Counted from the stretch's first letter, positions 42,558-52,229 are shown. The stretch: DNA of 64,000 bases from Comamonas phosphati (GCF_014637085.1 NZ_BMEU01000010.1:93101-157100); one strand, 5' to 3'. Notes: generated by a model not told the origin, from the letters alone. Numbers and translations: made by a program.

Positions 42558-42989
42558 GGCATCAGCGCCACGCTGATCGAGCTGGTCGACGCCGGCTGCT
42601 CCCTGGTGCTGACCACGGGCGGCACCGGCCCCGCGCTGCGCGACGTGACGCCCGAGGCCACGCTGGCCGTGGCCGACAAGGAGATGCCGGGCTTTGGCGA
42701 GCAGATGCGCCAGATCAGCCTGGCCTTCGTGCCCACAGCCATCCTCTCGCGCCAGGTGGCGGTGATCCGCGGCAACAGCCTCATCATCAACCTGCCGGGC
42801 CAGCCCAAGGCGATTGCCGAAACCCTGGAAGGCCTGAAGAACGCCGACGGCACGCAAAAAGTCAACGGCATCTTCGCGGCCGTGCCCTACTGCATCGACC
42901 TGCTCAAAGGCCCCTACCTCGAAACCCATGACGCGGCCTGCAAGGCCTTCCGCCCCAAGAGCGCCATCCGCGCCACACCGGCGACCTGA
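42528..42989 (+). pseudogene. mog: mog 3' part fused in frame to ISL3 tail
   Basis: Molybdopterin adenylyltransferase (MoaB/Mog fold) without its N-terminus. From GISATLIELVDAGC the frame follows Mog closely: TTGGTGPALRDVTPEA, MPGFGEQMRQIS, LPGQPKAIAETLEGL, IFAAVPYCIDLL. The first 50 or so residues of Mog are gone; instead the frame begins with VIDRVRVDQA, which is ISL3 transposase sequence. A GTG at 42528, overlapping the transposase TGA stop, could start a 153-residue chimera. Loss of the N-terminal strand (usual start near IGLVSISDRAS) makes it very probably non-functional, but it is open to the natural stop. Confidence 0.85.
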
Positions 42990-43071
42990 GCCTTCCGCTC
43001 GCAGACTTCAAAAAGCAGCTCCCGAGCTCAATGCCAGTCAGATAAGCCCTCCGGCCCCTGACAGGCATTAC

Positions 43072-43102
43072 AAAGGGAACGTGTCCAACACATTCCCTTT
43101 TT
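43072..43102 (+). terminator. Intrinsic terminator behind mog'
   Basis: Arms AAAGGGAA-GTGT and ACAC-TTCCCTTT (43072 to 43100, one bulge on each side), loop CCA, then TTTTT. It lies inside the left end of the IS4-type element and would stop transcripts entering from mog. Confidence 0.78.
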
Positions 43103-43105
43103 GCT

Positions 43106-44193
43106 TTGCACCTGCTTCAAAGTACGCTGAATGAGACCCTGCAACATGCGCCCAGCGTCAGCGTCCAGGCCCGCCAGCGCCTAGGCTGCGATCCGTTGCG
43201 GCAACTGTTTGGCCTGATCGCGCAGGCCTGGAGCCGTCCCAGCGCGACGGCGTCGCTGCGCGTGCTGGCCGTCGACGGCGTGGTCCGGGCGGCGCCAGAC
43301 ACGCCCGACAACCGCGCGGCGCTGGGCAGCTGTGCCACCCAGCACGAGCCGCTGCCCTGGCCCCAGGTGCGCGCGGTATGCCTGCTGGACATCCATGCGC
43401 ACGAGTTGCTGGATGCCCGCATTGGCGGCATGGAACAAGGCGAGCTGACCCTGGCGGCCGATCTGCTGGGGCTAGACCACTCGCGACGGTGTTCGACCGC
43501 GCCTACTTCAGCGCCGCGTTCCTGCTGCGCTGGCAGCTCAGCCAACAACGCCACTGGCTCATGCGCGCCAAGGACAACCTGCGCCATGAACTCGTTGAAC
43601 AACCGTCGCCCAGTGACCAGATCATCCGCATGCCTGTCTCGCAGCGGGCCCGCCAGCTCGACTCGCAACTGCCCAGCCACTGGCAGGCCCAGCTCATCAC
43701 AGTGACCGTGCAAGGCAGGACACGACGCTTCATCACTTCGCTGCTGGATCACAAGGCGCACCCTGCGCAGCATCTGGCGCAGTTGTATCGCCAACGCTGG
43801 GAGATCGCGCTGGCGTTTCGGGACATCAAGCAATCTGTGCAAGGCGGCCAGGCTGTGCTGCGCAGCAAGCAGCCCGGGCTGGTCAAGCAAGAGGTGTGGG
43901 GCCTGTTAATCGCCTACACCCTTTTGCGGCGCTGGATGCGCAAGATGGCAGAGCATGCCAGCGTCGTGCCCCAGCGCCTCAGCTTCCACACCGCGCAGCA
44001 CGCCATCCTGGGGCTGCGTCACACTGCCAGCCTGAGCACGCCTGGGACATTGCCCCAGCGATTGGCCGACTTGCTCGAGCAGGCGCGCTACTTCAGCCTG
44101 CCTCCCAGGCGCCCAGACCGTTCGTTCTCAAGCGAGGTCAGAAACCGAGCGCACAAGTTCCCGTCGAAAAAAATGCCAGTCAGTGGTAACTGA
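43106..44193 (+). pseudogene. IS4-family transposase remnant (truncated and frameshifted)
   Basis: The reading begins in the middle of the family's N-terminal half (SVSVQARQRLGCDPLRQLFG, with no preceding part), goes through the first Asp region (RVLAVDGVVR), then shifts frame near 43480: the first frame ends LLGLDHSRRCS while the continuing frame starts ATVFDRAYFSAAFLLRWQL. The rest, with the YREK-type region LAQLYRQRWEIALAFRDIK, is intact to the TGA at 44193. Missing about 80-100 N-terminal residues plus a frameshift means inactivity. The protein end reads through the right inverted repeat (KKMPVSGN). Confidence 0.8.
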
Positions 44194-44261
44194 CTGGCAT
44201 TGGGCCTCAAGGACCGGTTGTTTGATGCGGCGCGCCAGTTGGCTGGCGCAATCCGCTGCGA

Positions 44262-46352
44262 TCAACGCTCGTCGCGGCGCGGAGCACGCGGACGGCGCTC
44301 GAAGCCATGGTCGCCACCGCGCTCGCCACGGTCGCCATGAGGCTGGTAAGGCTTGGCAGATGTCTTGCCGAAGGCCGCCGGGCGACGGTCGCCACCGCCG
44401 AAGCCACGCGATTCACCGCCGCGGAAGCCGCCTTCACGGGAACCGGCTTCGCGAGGCGCACCATGCGCGCCGCCATCACGGCCACCGAAGCTCTTGCGAC
44501 CGGAGTCGCCGCCGCCTTCACGACGCTGGCCGCCGAAGCCACCGCGATCACCAGCAAAACCGCCGCGGTCGCCACGCGGCTCGCTGGAACGGTCGAAACT
44601 GCGATCGCCGCGCGGCTCGAAGCTGCGCTCCTGACGCTCGCCGCCGAAGCTGGGACGGCCACCGAAGTTGCCGCGATCGCCACCCAAACCACCACGGTCA
44701 CCACGCGGAGCGCCGAAACCGCCACGGTCATTATTGAAGCGGTCACCGCCACGATCGCCACCGCGGTCGTTGCCGCGGCCGCCGCCAAAGCTGCCGAAAC
44801 CGGACTTGCGGCCGTAGCCGTCACCATCGCGGCGGGCACCGAAGCCGCCACGGCCTTCACCACGACCACGGCCGCCACGCTCGTTGTCACGCGAGCTCGG
44901 GGAGCGCTGCGCGGGCTCCAGGCCCGGAATCACTTCAGCCTTGAACTGCTGGCGCGTATAACCTTCGATGTCGAACACGCGGCGACGGTCGCGGAACTCG
45001 GCGAACGTCACGGCAATGCCTTCGCGGCCGGCGCGGCCGGTGCGGCCGATGCGGTGGGTATAGTCCTCGGCCTTCATGGGCAGGCCGTAGTTGAAGACAT
45101 GGGTGATGGTGGGCACGTCGATACCGCGCGCCGCCACATCGGTGGCCACCAGGATCTGCACCTGGCCGTTGCGCAGCGCCATCAGACGGCGGTTGCGCAG
45201 GCCCTGGCTCAGCGCACCGTGCAGCGCCACGGCCGAGAAGCCATCCTGCTGCAGATCGGCGGCCAAGCCATCGCACTCCACCTGGGTGGAAGCGAACACG
45301 ATGGCCTGGTTGATGTTGGTGTCGCGCAGCCAGTGGTCCAGCATCTTGCGCTTGTGCTGGGAGTTGTCGGCCCAGAACAGCGCCTGCTTGATGTTGGCAT
45401 GCTTTTCCTGCGGGGTGTCCACGGTCACCTTCTTCACGCCGGCGCCATTGTCGTGCATCACACGCATGGCCAGCTGCTGCACGCGCGGAGCAAACGTGGC
45501 GCTGAACATCATGGTCTGCTTGCGCTGGGCGGTCAGCTGGTTGACTTCAGCCAGGTCGTCCGAGAAACCCAGATCCAGCATGCGGTCGGCTTCGTCCACC
45601 ACCAGGAACTGCACCTTGTCCAGCTTGATCTGCATGGAGCGCTGCAAGTCCAGCAGGCGGCCAGGCGTGGCCACCACCAAGTCGGCATTTTGCAGCTTGG
45701 CGATTTGCAGCTGGTAGGGGATGCCGCCCACCACATTGGCAATACGGATGCCGCGGCAGTGCTTGACCAGTTCGATGGCATCGTGTGCAACCTGCTGGGC
45801 CAGCTCACGCGTGGGGCACAGCACCAGAGCGCCGGGCACGGCAGCCTTGAAATTACGGGCGTTGGTGGGGTCCTTGCGCTTGGCGCGCTTGGGCAGGGGC
45901 TCACCCTTGGCCGTGGCTTCGGCGCACAGGCGGTCGAATTCGGCCTTGGCGTCGGCATCAGCTTGTGCACGCTGTTGGATCAGGGTGTGCAGCACAGGCA
46001 GCAGAAACGCTGCCGTCTTGCCCGAACCGGTCTGGCTGGACACCATCAGATCGATGAAGCCGTTGGCGTCAGCGCCTTCGCCCATGGCCAGGGGAATGGC
46101 TTTTTCCTGCACTTGCGTGGGCTGGGTGTAGCCCAGGTCGGCCACGGCTTGCACCAGTTCAGGGGCCAGGCCCAGCTCCACAAAGCCGTTGGGCTCGGCA
46201 GCCACTTCTTCGGCTGTTGCGGTTACTTCGGTTTCGACGTCTTGTGCATCCGCGGCAGCCAGCATGGCGTCCAGACGGGAATCGATTTCAGGCGAAGACA
46301 AAGACATATCGGCAGCGGCCACTTGGCCCTGCTCCAGGGATTTTTCAGTCAT
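44262..46352 (-). CDS. rhlE: DEAD-box RNA helicase, RhlE type
   Basis: ATP-dependent RNA helicase for ribosome assembly or mRNA turnover. 696 residues: N-terminal acidic lead of about 55, then helicase motifs Q (GYTQPTQVQEKAIP), I (SSQTGSGKTAA), Ia (PTRELAQQ), II (VVDEADRML), III (MMFSAT), IV-V (VLVATDVAARGIDV-like) and VI (HRIGRTGRAG). A charged insertion (ADAKAEFDRLCAEATAKG) sits between motifs I and Ia. The C-terminal 210 residues are a low-complexity RGG/GDRGG tail that probably binds RNA. Confidence 0.93.
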   Translation of the reverse strand: MTEKSLEQGQVAAADMSLSSPEIDSRLDAMLAAADAQDVETEVTATAEEVAAEPNGFVELGLAPELVQAVADLGYTQPTQVQEKAIPLAMGEGADANGFIDLMVSSQTGSGKTAAFLLPVLHTLIQQRAQADADAKAEFDRLCAEATAKGEPLPKRAKRKDPTNARNFKAAVPGALVLCPTRELAQQVAHDAIELVKHCRGIRIANVVGGIPYQLQIAKLQNADLVVATPGRLLDLQRSMQIKLDKVQFLVVDEADRMLDLGFSDDLAEVNQLTAQRKQTMMFSATFAPRVQQLAMRVMHDNGAGVKKVTVDTPQEKHANIKQALFWADNSQHKRKMLDHWLRDTNINQAIVFASTQVECDGLAADLQQDGFSAVALHGALSQGLRNRRLMALRNGQVQILVATDVAARGIDVPTITHVFNYGLPMKAEDYTHRIGRTGRAGREGIAVTFAEFRDRRRVFDIEGYTRQQFKAEVIPGLEPAQRSPSSRDNERGGRGRGEGRGGFGARRDGDGYGRKSGFGSFGGGRGNDRGGDRGGDRFNNDRGGFGAPRGDRGGLGGDRGNFGGRPSFGGERQERSFEPRGDRSFDRSSEPRGDRGGFAGDRGGFGGQRREGGGDSGRKSFGGRDGGAHGAPREAGSREGGFRGGESRGFGGGDRRPAAFGKTSAKPYQPHGDRGERGGDHGFERRPRAPRRDER

Positions 46353-46655
46353 GAATAGCTCACGAAAAAAGCGATGCAGTCAGCGATCTGCTCACTTTTT
46401 TTGACGGTTGGTTATCAACATCCACCGTCAGACTTTGACTGCCCGTTCGCAAAAGGGGCAGATGGGCGTATGGCTTGGCACAACGACCGGCTTTGGCCGG
46501 CTTGATCGTTGCACACAAGTATGAAGAGCCCGGTGTGTGATGGAGATGCGCAAATTACCCATTGCTCGGGTAAGCGGCGCATTGTCGCACGCCCCGGGTT
46601 TTCCCGCAAGTACCGGGTTTATCAACGCGCCCTCGCCCCTTGCCTGTTGGCGAAT
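46353..46655. other. Gene-free region between rhlE and orn
   Basis: 303 bases. Contains a CCGGC/GCCGG hairpin (about 46470-46486) and several direct CCGGG motifs near 46590-46615. It must hold the rhlE promoter and its untranslated leader and the end of the orn transcript. RhlE-type helicases often have long cold-responsive leaders, but I see no specific element. No ORF worth calling. Confidence 0.4.
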
Positions 46656-47291
46656 TCAAACGCTGAGCAGTTCCTTGCGGTAGTGCAGCAGCTCGTCGAT
46701 CGACTCATGCACATCGGCCAGGGCCGTATGGCGCTGGGCCTTCTTGAACGAGGTATAGGCCTTGGGCTTCCAGCGCTTGGCCAGCTCCTTGAGCGTGCTC
46801 ACGTCGATGTTGCGGTAGTGGAAGAAGCTGTTGAGCTTGGGCATGTAGCGCTCCATGAAGCGCCGGTCCTGGCCAATGCTGTTGCCGCACAGCGGCGTCT
46901 TGCCCTTGGGCACGTACTTGGCGAGAAAGGCGATCAGCTCGGCCTCGGCCTGGGCTTCCGTGACGGTGGAGGCCTTCACGCGCTCGATCAGCCCGCTCCT
47001 GCCGTGCGTGCCCTTGTTCCAGGCATCCATGCCATTGAGCAGTTCGTCCGACTGGTGGATGGCAAAGACCGGCCCTTCGATGCGGATGAGCAGATCGGGG
47101 CTGCTCACCACCACGGCGATTTCGATGATGCGGTCGTGGTCGGGCTGCAGGCCCGTCATCTCGCAGTCGAGCCAGACCAGATTGAGATCGGACTTGGCCA
47201 GCGTCGGCGTGGCGACAGCCGGCGTACCGGCGACCGGCGCAGCCAGGGGTTCGGGGGCGGATGCTAGGCAGTTGCTAGAGGCTTCAGACAT
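46656..47291 (-). CDS. orn: Oligoribonuclease
   Basis: 3'-5' exonuclease that degrades short RNAs and pGpG; the latter links it to the diguanylate cyclase elsewhere in the window. 211 residues with a 33-residue Ala/Pro-rich N-terminal extension, then the DEDDh sites: [36 protein letters not shown] and [14 protein letters not shown]. Divergent from the M48 protease gene, 30 bases apart. Confidence 0.95.
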   Translation of the reverse strand: MSEASSNCLASAPEPLAAPVAGTPAVATPTLAKSDLNLVWLDCEMTGLQPDHDRIIEIAVVVSSPDLLIRIEGPVFAIHQSDELLNGMDAWNKGTHGRSGLIERVKASTVTEAQAEAELIAFLAKYVPKGKTPLCGNSIGQDRRFMERYMPKLNSFFHYRNIDVSTLKELAKRWKPKAYTSFKKAQRHTALADVHESIDELLHYRKELLSV

Positions 47292-47321
47292 GGCGCAAAT
47301 TGTCGCCTACACTGCAGCCAC

Positions 47322-48653
47322 ATGGCTTCCACCCCTGCTTTTACCCCCTCGCTCACTCTGTCGCTGGTATTTGCGGCCGCCGTGCTGCTGCAATGGCTGC
47401 TGCGCGTCTGGCTGGTCTCGCGCCAGGTGCGGCATGTGGCCGGGCATCGCGCCAGCGTGCCTGCCGTGTTTGCCCACCGCATCAGCCTTGCCGCCCACCA
47501 GAAGGCCGCCGACTACACGCTGGCCAAGGCCAAGGTCTCGCTGCTCGACATGACGCTGTCCGCCGCCGTGCTGCTGTGCTGGACGCTGCTGGGCGGGCTG
47601 GATGCCCTCAATCTCTGGCTTTACGAGCGGCTGGGCGCCGGCATGCTGCAGCAGCTGGCCCTGCTGGCCGGCTTTGCATTGATCTCGGGACTGATCGAGC
47701 TGCCGCTGTCGCTGTACCAGACCTTTGTGCTGGAGCAGCGCTATGGCTTCAACCAGATGACGCTTCAGCTCTGGCTGGGCGACCTGCTCAAGTCCACGCT
47801 GCTGGGCGCCTGCATCGGCCTGCCGATTGCCGCGCTGATCCTGTGGCTCATGGGCGCCACGGGCAGCCTCTGGTGGCTGTGGGCCTGGGCCAGCTGGACG
47901 GCTTTCACTCTGCTGCTGATGTGGATTTTTCCGAGCTTCATCGCGCCGCTGTTCAACAAGTTCGAGCCGCTGACCGATGAAGGCCTCAAGGCCCGCGTGG
48001 CCGGGCTGATGCAGCGCTGCGGCTTTGCCGCCAAGGGCCTGTACGTGATGGACGGCAGCCGCCGCTCGGCCCACGCCAATGCCTATTTCACGGGTTTCGG
48101 CAATGCCAAGCGCGTGGTGTTCTTCGACACCTTGCTCAAGCAGCTCAGCCCCGAAGAGGTGGAAGCGGTGCTGGCCCACGAGCTGGGCCACTTCAAGCAC
48201 AAGCACATCGCCCGCCGCATGGCGATGATGTTCGGCATTTCGCTGCTGGGCTTTGCGCTGCTGGGCTGGTTGTCGCAGCAGCTGTGGTTCTACGCCGGGC
48301 TGGGCCTGACGCCCATGCTGAACGAGGCCTTGCGCGTGTCGACCGACAACAGTGCCGCGGCCCTCCTGCTGTTCATGCTGGCCGTGCCGGTCTTCAGCTT
48401 CTTCATCACGCCCTGGATGTCCGCCCTGTCGCGCCGCGACGAACTCCAGGCCGACGCCTATGCCATGCAGCAGGCCGACGGCGCCCACCTGGCTTCCGCC
48501 CTGCTCAAACTTTACGAGGACAATGCGTCCACGCTCACGCCCGACCCCTGGTATGTGAGCTTTTACTACTCCCACCCCCCTGCCGGGGATCGGCTGGCGC
48601 GCATGCCGGCGCCCGCCGGCAGCCAGCAACCCCCAACACAGACGCCATCATGA
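47322..48653 (+). CDS. M48 family metalloprotease (Ste24/CAAX-prenyl-protease-like)
   Basis: Integral membrane zinc protease of 443 residues with about seven hydrophobic segments (first at about 10-27). Zinc motif HELGH (H286, E287, H290) in VLAHELGHFKHKH and the third ligand Glu in RRDELQADAYAMQ. Other family motifs: YGFNQMTLQLWLGD and YVMDGSRRSAHANAYFTG. Bacterial members are thought to act in membrane-protein quality control. Overlaps the next gene by ATGA. Confidence 0.93.
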   Translation: MASTPAFTPSLTLSLVFAAAVLLQWLLRVWLVSRQVRHVAGHRASVPAVFAHRISLAAHQKAADYTLAKAKVSLLDMTLSAAVLLCWTLLGGLDALNLWLYERLGAGMLQQLALLAGFALISGLIELPLSLYQTFVLEQRYGFNQMTLQLWLGDLLKSTLLGACIGLPIAALILWLMGATGSLWWLWAWASWTAFTLLLMWIFPSFIAPLFNKFEPLTDEGLKARVAGLMQRCGFAAKGLYVMDGSRRSAHANAYFTGFGNAKRVVFFDTLLKQLSPEEVEAVLAHELGHFKHKHIARRMAMMFGISLLGFALLGWLSQQLWFYAGLGLTPMLNEALRVSTDNSAAALLLFMLAVPVFSFFITPWMSALSRRDELQADAYAMQQADGAHLASALLKLYEDNASTLTPDPWYVSFYYSHPPAGDRLARMPAPAGSQQPPTQTPS

Positions 48654-48985
48654 GCACCCTGCAACAAAAAGACTGGTCCCGGCAAAAGCGCAGCGCGCTG
48701 AGCGCCCAACAGGTGCGCGAGCAACTGGCGGACCTGCCCGGCTGGGAGCTGGCCGGCGAAGACAGCCCGCCGGCCATCGCCAAGACCTTCCGCTTCGGCA
48801 ACTTCTACGAAACCATGGCCTTTGTGAATGCCCTGGCCCTGGTGGCCCACCAGCAGGACCACCACCCCGACCTGGAAGTGAGCTACGGCCGCTGCGCCGT
48901 GCGCCTGAACACCCACGATGTCGGCGGCATTTCCGAAACCGACATCGACTGCGCCCGCCGCATCAACGCCCTGCTCGCCGCATGA
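48650..48985 (+). CDS. phhB: Pterin-4-alpha-carbinolamine dehydratase
   Basis: Dehydrates the carbinolamine made by aromatic amino-acid hydroxylases, or serves other pterin functions. 111 residues with the motif HQQDHHPDLEVSYGRCAV and NTHDVGGISETD. No phenylalanine hydroxylase (phhA) is in the window, so the role may be pterin repair. Coupled by ATGA to the M48 gene and 12 bases from rsgA. Confidence 0.93.
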   Translation: MSTLQQKDWSRQKRSALSAQQVREQLADLPGWELAGEDSPPAIAKTFRFGNFYETMAFVNALALVAHQQDHHPDLEVSYGRCAVRLNTHDVGGISETDIDCARRINALLAA

Positions 48986-48997
48986 AGATGGTGACGC

Positions 48998-49954
48998 ATG
49001 GCTGAACGCGCGCAACTGCAGGAAGGGCTGGTGGTCTCTAGCCATGGCCGCCACTGTGTGGTGGAAGCCGCCAGCGGCGCGCGCCATATGTGCCATCCGC
49101 GCGGCAAGAAGGGCCAGGCCGTGGTGGGCGACAAGGTGCAATGGCTGCTGCCGCCCGCCGGTCAGGGCGAGGAAGGCACGATAGAAAAAGTCCTGCCGCG
49201 CAAGAACCTGTTCTACCGCCAGGACGAGATACGCACCAAGAGCTTTGCCGCCAATATCGACCAGGTGCTGATCCTGATCGCGGCCGAGCCGGTGTTCTCC
49301 GAAAGCCAGCTGGCCCGCGCGCTGATTGCTGCCGAGGCCGCGCATATCCGCCCCATCATCGCCTTGAACAAGCGCGACCTGACGGATGCCTTTGCCGCCG
49401 CCTGGCAGCGCCTGGAGCCCTACCGCCAGATGTTCCACGTCCAGGACGAGCCGCACTACGAGGTACTGTCCCTCTCCCTGACCACGGAAGGCGAAGCCGA
49501 TAAGGCTGTTCTGATGCAGCATCTGCAAGGCAGGAGCACGCTGGTGCTGGGCCCCTCGGGCTCGGGCAAGAGCACGCTGATCAACCTGCTGATTCCCGGC
49601 ACCAATGCCGCGACCGGCGAGATCTCGCAGGCTCTGAACTCGGGCAAGCACACCACCACCACCACCACCTGGTACTGGATGGACGAGGCGCACGAAACGG
49701 CACTGATCGATTCGCCGGGGTTTCAGGAGTTCGGCCTGCGCCATCTGCAGCCCACCGACCTGGCCCGCTACATGCCCGATATCGGCGCGCTGGCGGACCA
49801 GTGCAAGTTCTACAACTGCACCCATCTGCACGAACCGGGCTGCGCCGTGATGGCACAGGTCGAAGCGGGCGACAGCCCTCATGCTATCAGCGCCAGCCGC
49901 TATCGAATCTATGGCAACCTGTTCGAGGAACTGAGCCAGGAAACCCGGTACTGA
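48998..49954 (+). CDS. rsgA: Ribosome small subunit GTPase RsgA
   Basis: Late 30S-assembly GTPase. 318 residues: N-terminal OB fold (GLVVSSHGRHCVVE), then circularly permuted G motifs in the order G4 (ALNKRDLTD), G1 (GPSGSGKSTLINLL) and G3 (DSPGF), with the C-terminal zinc site CKFYNCTHLHEPGC. All are hallmark RsgA features. Third gene in the M48-phhB-rsgA run. Confidence 0.97.
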   Translation: MAERAQLQEGLVVSSHGRHCVVEAASGARHMCHPRGKKGQAVVGDKVQWLLPPAGQGEEGTIEKVLPRKNLFYRQDEIRTKSFAANIDQVLILIAAEPVFSESQLARALIAAEAAHIRPIIALNKRDLTDAFAAAWQRLEPYRQMFHVQDEPHYEVLSLSLTTEGEADKAVLMQHLQGRSTLVLGPSGSGKSTLINLLIPGTNAATGEISQALNSGKHTTTTTTWYWMDEAHETALIDSPGFQEFGLRHLQPTDLARYMPDIGALADQCKFYNCTHLHEPGCAVMAQVEAGDSPHAISASRYRIYGNLFEELSQETRY

Positions 49955-49970
49955 AAAGCCTCACCGCATC

Positions 49971-50957
49971 TCAGCCCAGCAAACGGGCCAGCGTCAACAA
50001 AGCCAGCAACAGCAGCCACACCGCCACCGAGCGCCAGACCAAGCCCACGACGCTGCGCAAATGAGCCAGCTCCGGCTCACGGCCCGGGGTGACGTCGCTG
50101 CCGCCATCCCAGTGAACATCCTCACCCTCCTCGGTGTAGCCCGCATCGCGGCGGCGCAGGGCTTCGCCGCCCAGGCGTACATTGATGGCCCCGGCCGTGG
50201 CGGCCAGGACCACGCCATCGTTGTCGTTCGGAAACCGCTGGGCATACAGGCGCCAGTTGTCGATGGCTTCCTCGAAGCTGCCGACCATGGCGAACGCCAG
50301 AGCCGTCAGCCGTGCCGGCAGCCAGTCGGTCACGTACCAGGCCTTGCGCGCAGCCTCCTGCAGGCGTTCGCTCGCCGGGGGCTGGCTGCCTTCGACGCCC
50401 TTCTTGGACCAGGCGCGCGACAGGTGTTCGCCCATGCGGTACAGCACGGCGCCCAAAGGACCCAGGCCGACGGCCGACAGCACGGAGAACCAGAACAGCA
50501 CGCCGAACACATGGCGATGGGCGGCCAGCACCGAATATTCGATCACGTGCCGCACCACCTCGCTGCGCGGCACTTCGCTGGCATCGACCTGCTGCCATTC
50601 GGCCAGCGCCTGGCGCGCCGCATATTCATCCCCGGCATCCAGGGCATCGCGGATCTGGGTGAAGTGGTGGCTGAACTGGCGAAAGCCCAGGGTGACGTAG
50701 AGCACGGCCACGTTCCACAGCATGGCCAGCGGCCAGCCTGCCAGCCGCAGCAGCGCCCAGTAGACGCAGACGACCAGCACGCACGGCAGCACAATGGCCA
50801 TGGACCAGGCAAGCCAGCCATGCAGGGGCTTGCCGGCATCGAAGTTGCGACGCACGGTCACGGTCCAGGCCTTGTAGCCCGCATGCACCAGATTGGCCCG
50901 GGCCAGCGGGCGCGCCTGTTCGATCAGCAAGGCGATCAGGATGGCAAAAAAGCTCAT
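49971..50957 (-). CDS. CobD/CbiB-like membrane protein
   Basis: 328 residues with about five hydrophobic segments, for example MSFFAILIALLIEQARPL (1-18) and WSMAIVLPCVLVVCVYWALL, and a conserved C-terminal WYVTDWLPARLTALAFAMVG, which is the CobD/CbiB/AmpE-like pattern. No other cobalamin gene is nearby, so a role in B12 synthesis is not supported by context. Start at 50957. Converges on rsgA. Confidence 0.8.
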   Translation of the reverse strand: MSFFAILIALLIEQARPLARANLVHAGYKAWTVTVRRNFDAGKPLHGWLAWSMAIVLPCVLVVCVYWALLRLAGWPLAMLWNVAVLYVTLGFRQFSHHFTQIRDALDAGDEYAARQALAEWQQVDASEVPRSEVVRHVIEYSVLAAHRHVFGVLFWFSVLSAVGLGPLGAVLYRMGEHLSRAWSKKGVEGSQPPASERLQEAARKAWYVTDWLPARLTALAFAMVGSFEEAIDNWRLYAQRFPNDNDGVVLAATAGAINVRLGGEALRRRDAGYTEEGEDVHWDGGSDVTPGREPELAHLRSVVGLVWRSVAVWLLLLALLTLARLLG

Positions 50958-51003
50958 TGCTTCATCATAGCGGCCGCATATGAAGCTTGTTACAGCTTGC
51001 GCA

Positions 51004-51720
51004 TCAGGCCGCCAAAAAACGGTAGAGATTGCGCAGCATACCTGCCGTGGCCCCCCAGATGTAGCGTTGCTGCTCGCCATCCTGGTAAGGCATGGCAAAC
51101 CATTCGCGCGCCACACCCTGCCACAGCATGGCGTGGCGCTCGTGGTTGGCCGGATCGAGCAGGAACGACAAAGGCACTTCGAACAGATCGGCCACCTCGC
51201 CGGGATTCGGGAAGTAGCTGGGCTGGGGATGGACCAGGCCGACCACCGGAGTGATGACGAAGGACGAGCCCGTCACATAGGTCGGCAGGCGGCCCAGCAC
51301 CTCCACGTTCTGCGGCTCCAGACCGATCTCCTCCTGCGCCTCGCGCAGCGCCGTGGCCTCGGCCGACACGTCCTGCGGATCGCGCTTGCCGCCGGGAAAG
51401 GCCACCTGCCCCGAATGCGAGGACAGGCGTGCCGAACGCACGGTCAGCAGCACCGTGGGCTGCTCGCGCAGCACGATGGGCACGAGCACGGAGGCATCCG
51501 ACGGCGGCTTGTGGACCCAGCGCTTCTCCGGCATGGTTTCCGGCTGCCACTGCGGCGGCCGGGCAAAGCGCTGGCGCAGGGCCCGGGGCGTCTGGGCCGG
51601 CAAGGGCACGGCGGGCAAATGGTCGTCCACGCCGATCAGCGGCGCCTGGCGCGGATCGGCAATGCCGACGGGCCGCGCAGGTTCTGCAGAAGGATCGGGA
51701 AGATTGCGAGATGTGAGCAT
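51004..51720 (-). CDS. Nudix hydrolase, probable CoA pyrophosphatase (NudL type)
   Basis: 238 residues. The Nudix box begins at GGKRDPQDVSAEATALREAQ and continues EEIGLEP (about 107-133), and is preceded by LLTVRSARLSSHSGQVAFPG, the UPF0035/CoA-pyrophosphatase signature. The C-terminus YIWGATAGMLRNLYRFL is also typical. Would cleave CoA or similar nucleotides. Upstream lies the rplS terminator. Confidence 0.88.
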   Translation of the reverse strand: MLTSRNLPDPSAEPARPVGIADPRQAPLIGVDDHLPAVPLPAQTPRALRQRFARPPQWQPETMPEKRWVHKPPSDASVLVPIVLREQPTVLLTVRSARLSSHSGQVAFPGGKRDPQDVSAEATALREAQEEIGLEPQNVEVLGRLPTYVTGSSFVITPVVGLVHPQPSYFPNPGEVADLFEVPLSFLLDPANHERHAMLWQGVAREWFAMPYQDGEQQRYIWGATAGMLRNLYRFLAA

Positions 51721-51777
51721 GCGGTGAATTCAAAAACCACAGGCAGCAAGCCTGCGAGGTAGTTCAGCGACAGGCAT

Positions 51778-51812
51778 AAAAAAAGCCGCCACAGCAAACT
51801 GTAGCGGCTTTT
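51778..51812 (-). terminator. Intrinsic terminator after rplS
   Basis: On the minus strand, arms GCCGC-T-ACAG and CTGT-G-GCGGC around loop TTTG, with a flanking A-run upstream and seven T downstream. Ends the rpsP-rimM-trmD-rplS transcript. Confidence 0.85.
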
Positions 51813-51836
51813 CCGGAAAGCTTCCGGTCGCGCGAA

Positions 51837-52229
<393 letters not shown>

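Larger units (their letters stand above)
43029..44202 (+). mobile_element. Decayed IS4-type insertion sequence with palindromic ends
   Basis: Bounded by inverted repeats CAATGCCAGTCAG at 43029-43041 and its complement at 44190-44202. Each end also carries a second, inward, facing copy: CTGACAGGCATT at 43058-43069 (one mismatch) and AATGCCAGTCAGT at 44172-44184, so each end can fold into a hairpin; the right one is a perfect 13-bp palindrome with a GGTA loop. It contains a 5'-truncated, frameshifted transposase. No clear target duplication is seen. The element lies between mog' and rhlE. Confidence 0.7.

Noticed and set aside
44307-46358. A 683-codon open frame opposite the RhlE-type helicase, with Ala/Thr-rich repeats
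   Set aside because: The repeats mirror the RGG tail of the helicase read on the wrong strand.
49971-50957. Cobalamin biosynthesis gene cbiB
   Set aside because: Only family-level similarity is visible and no other B12 gene is nearby, so I kept the neutral label CobD/CbiB-like.
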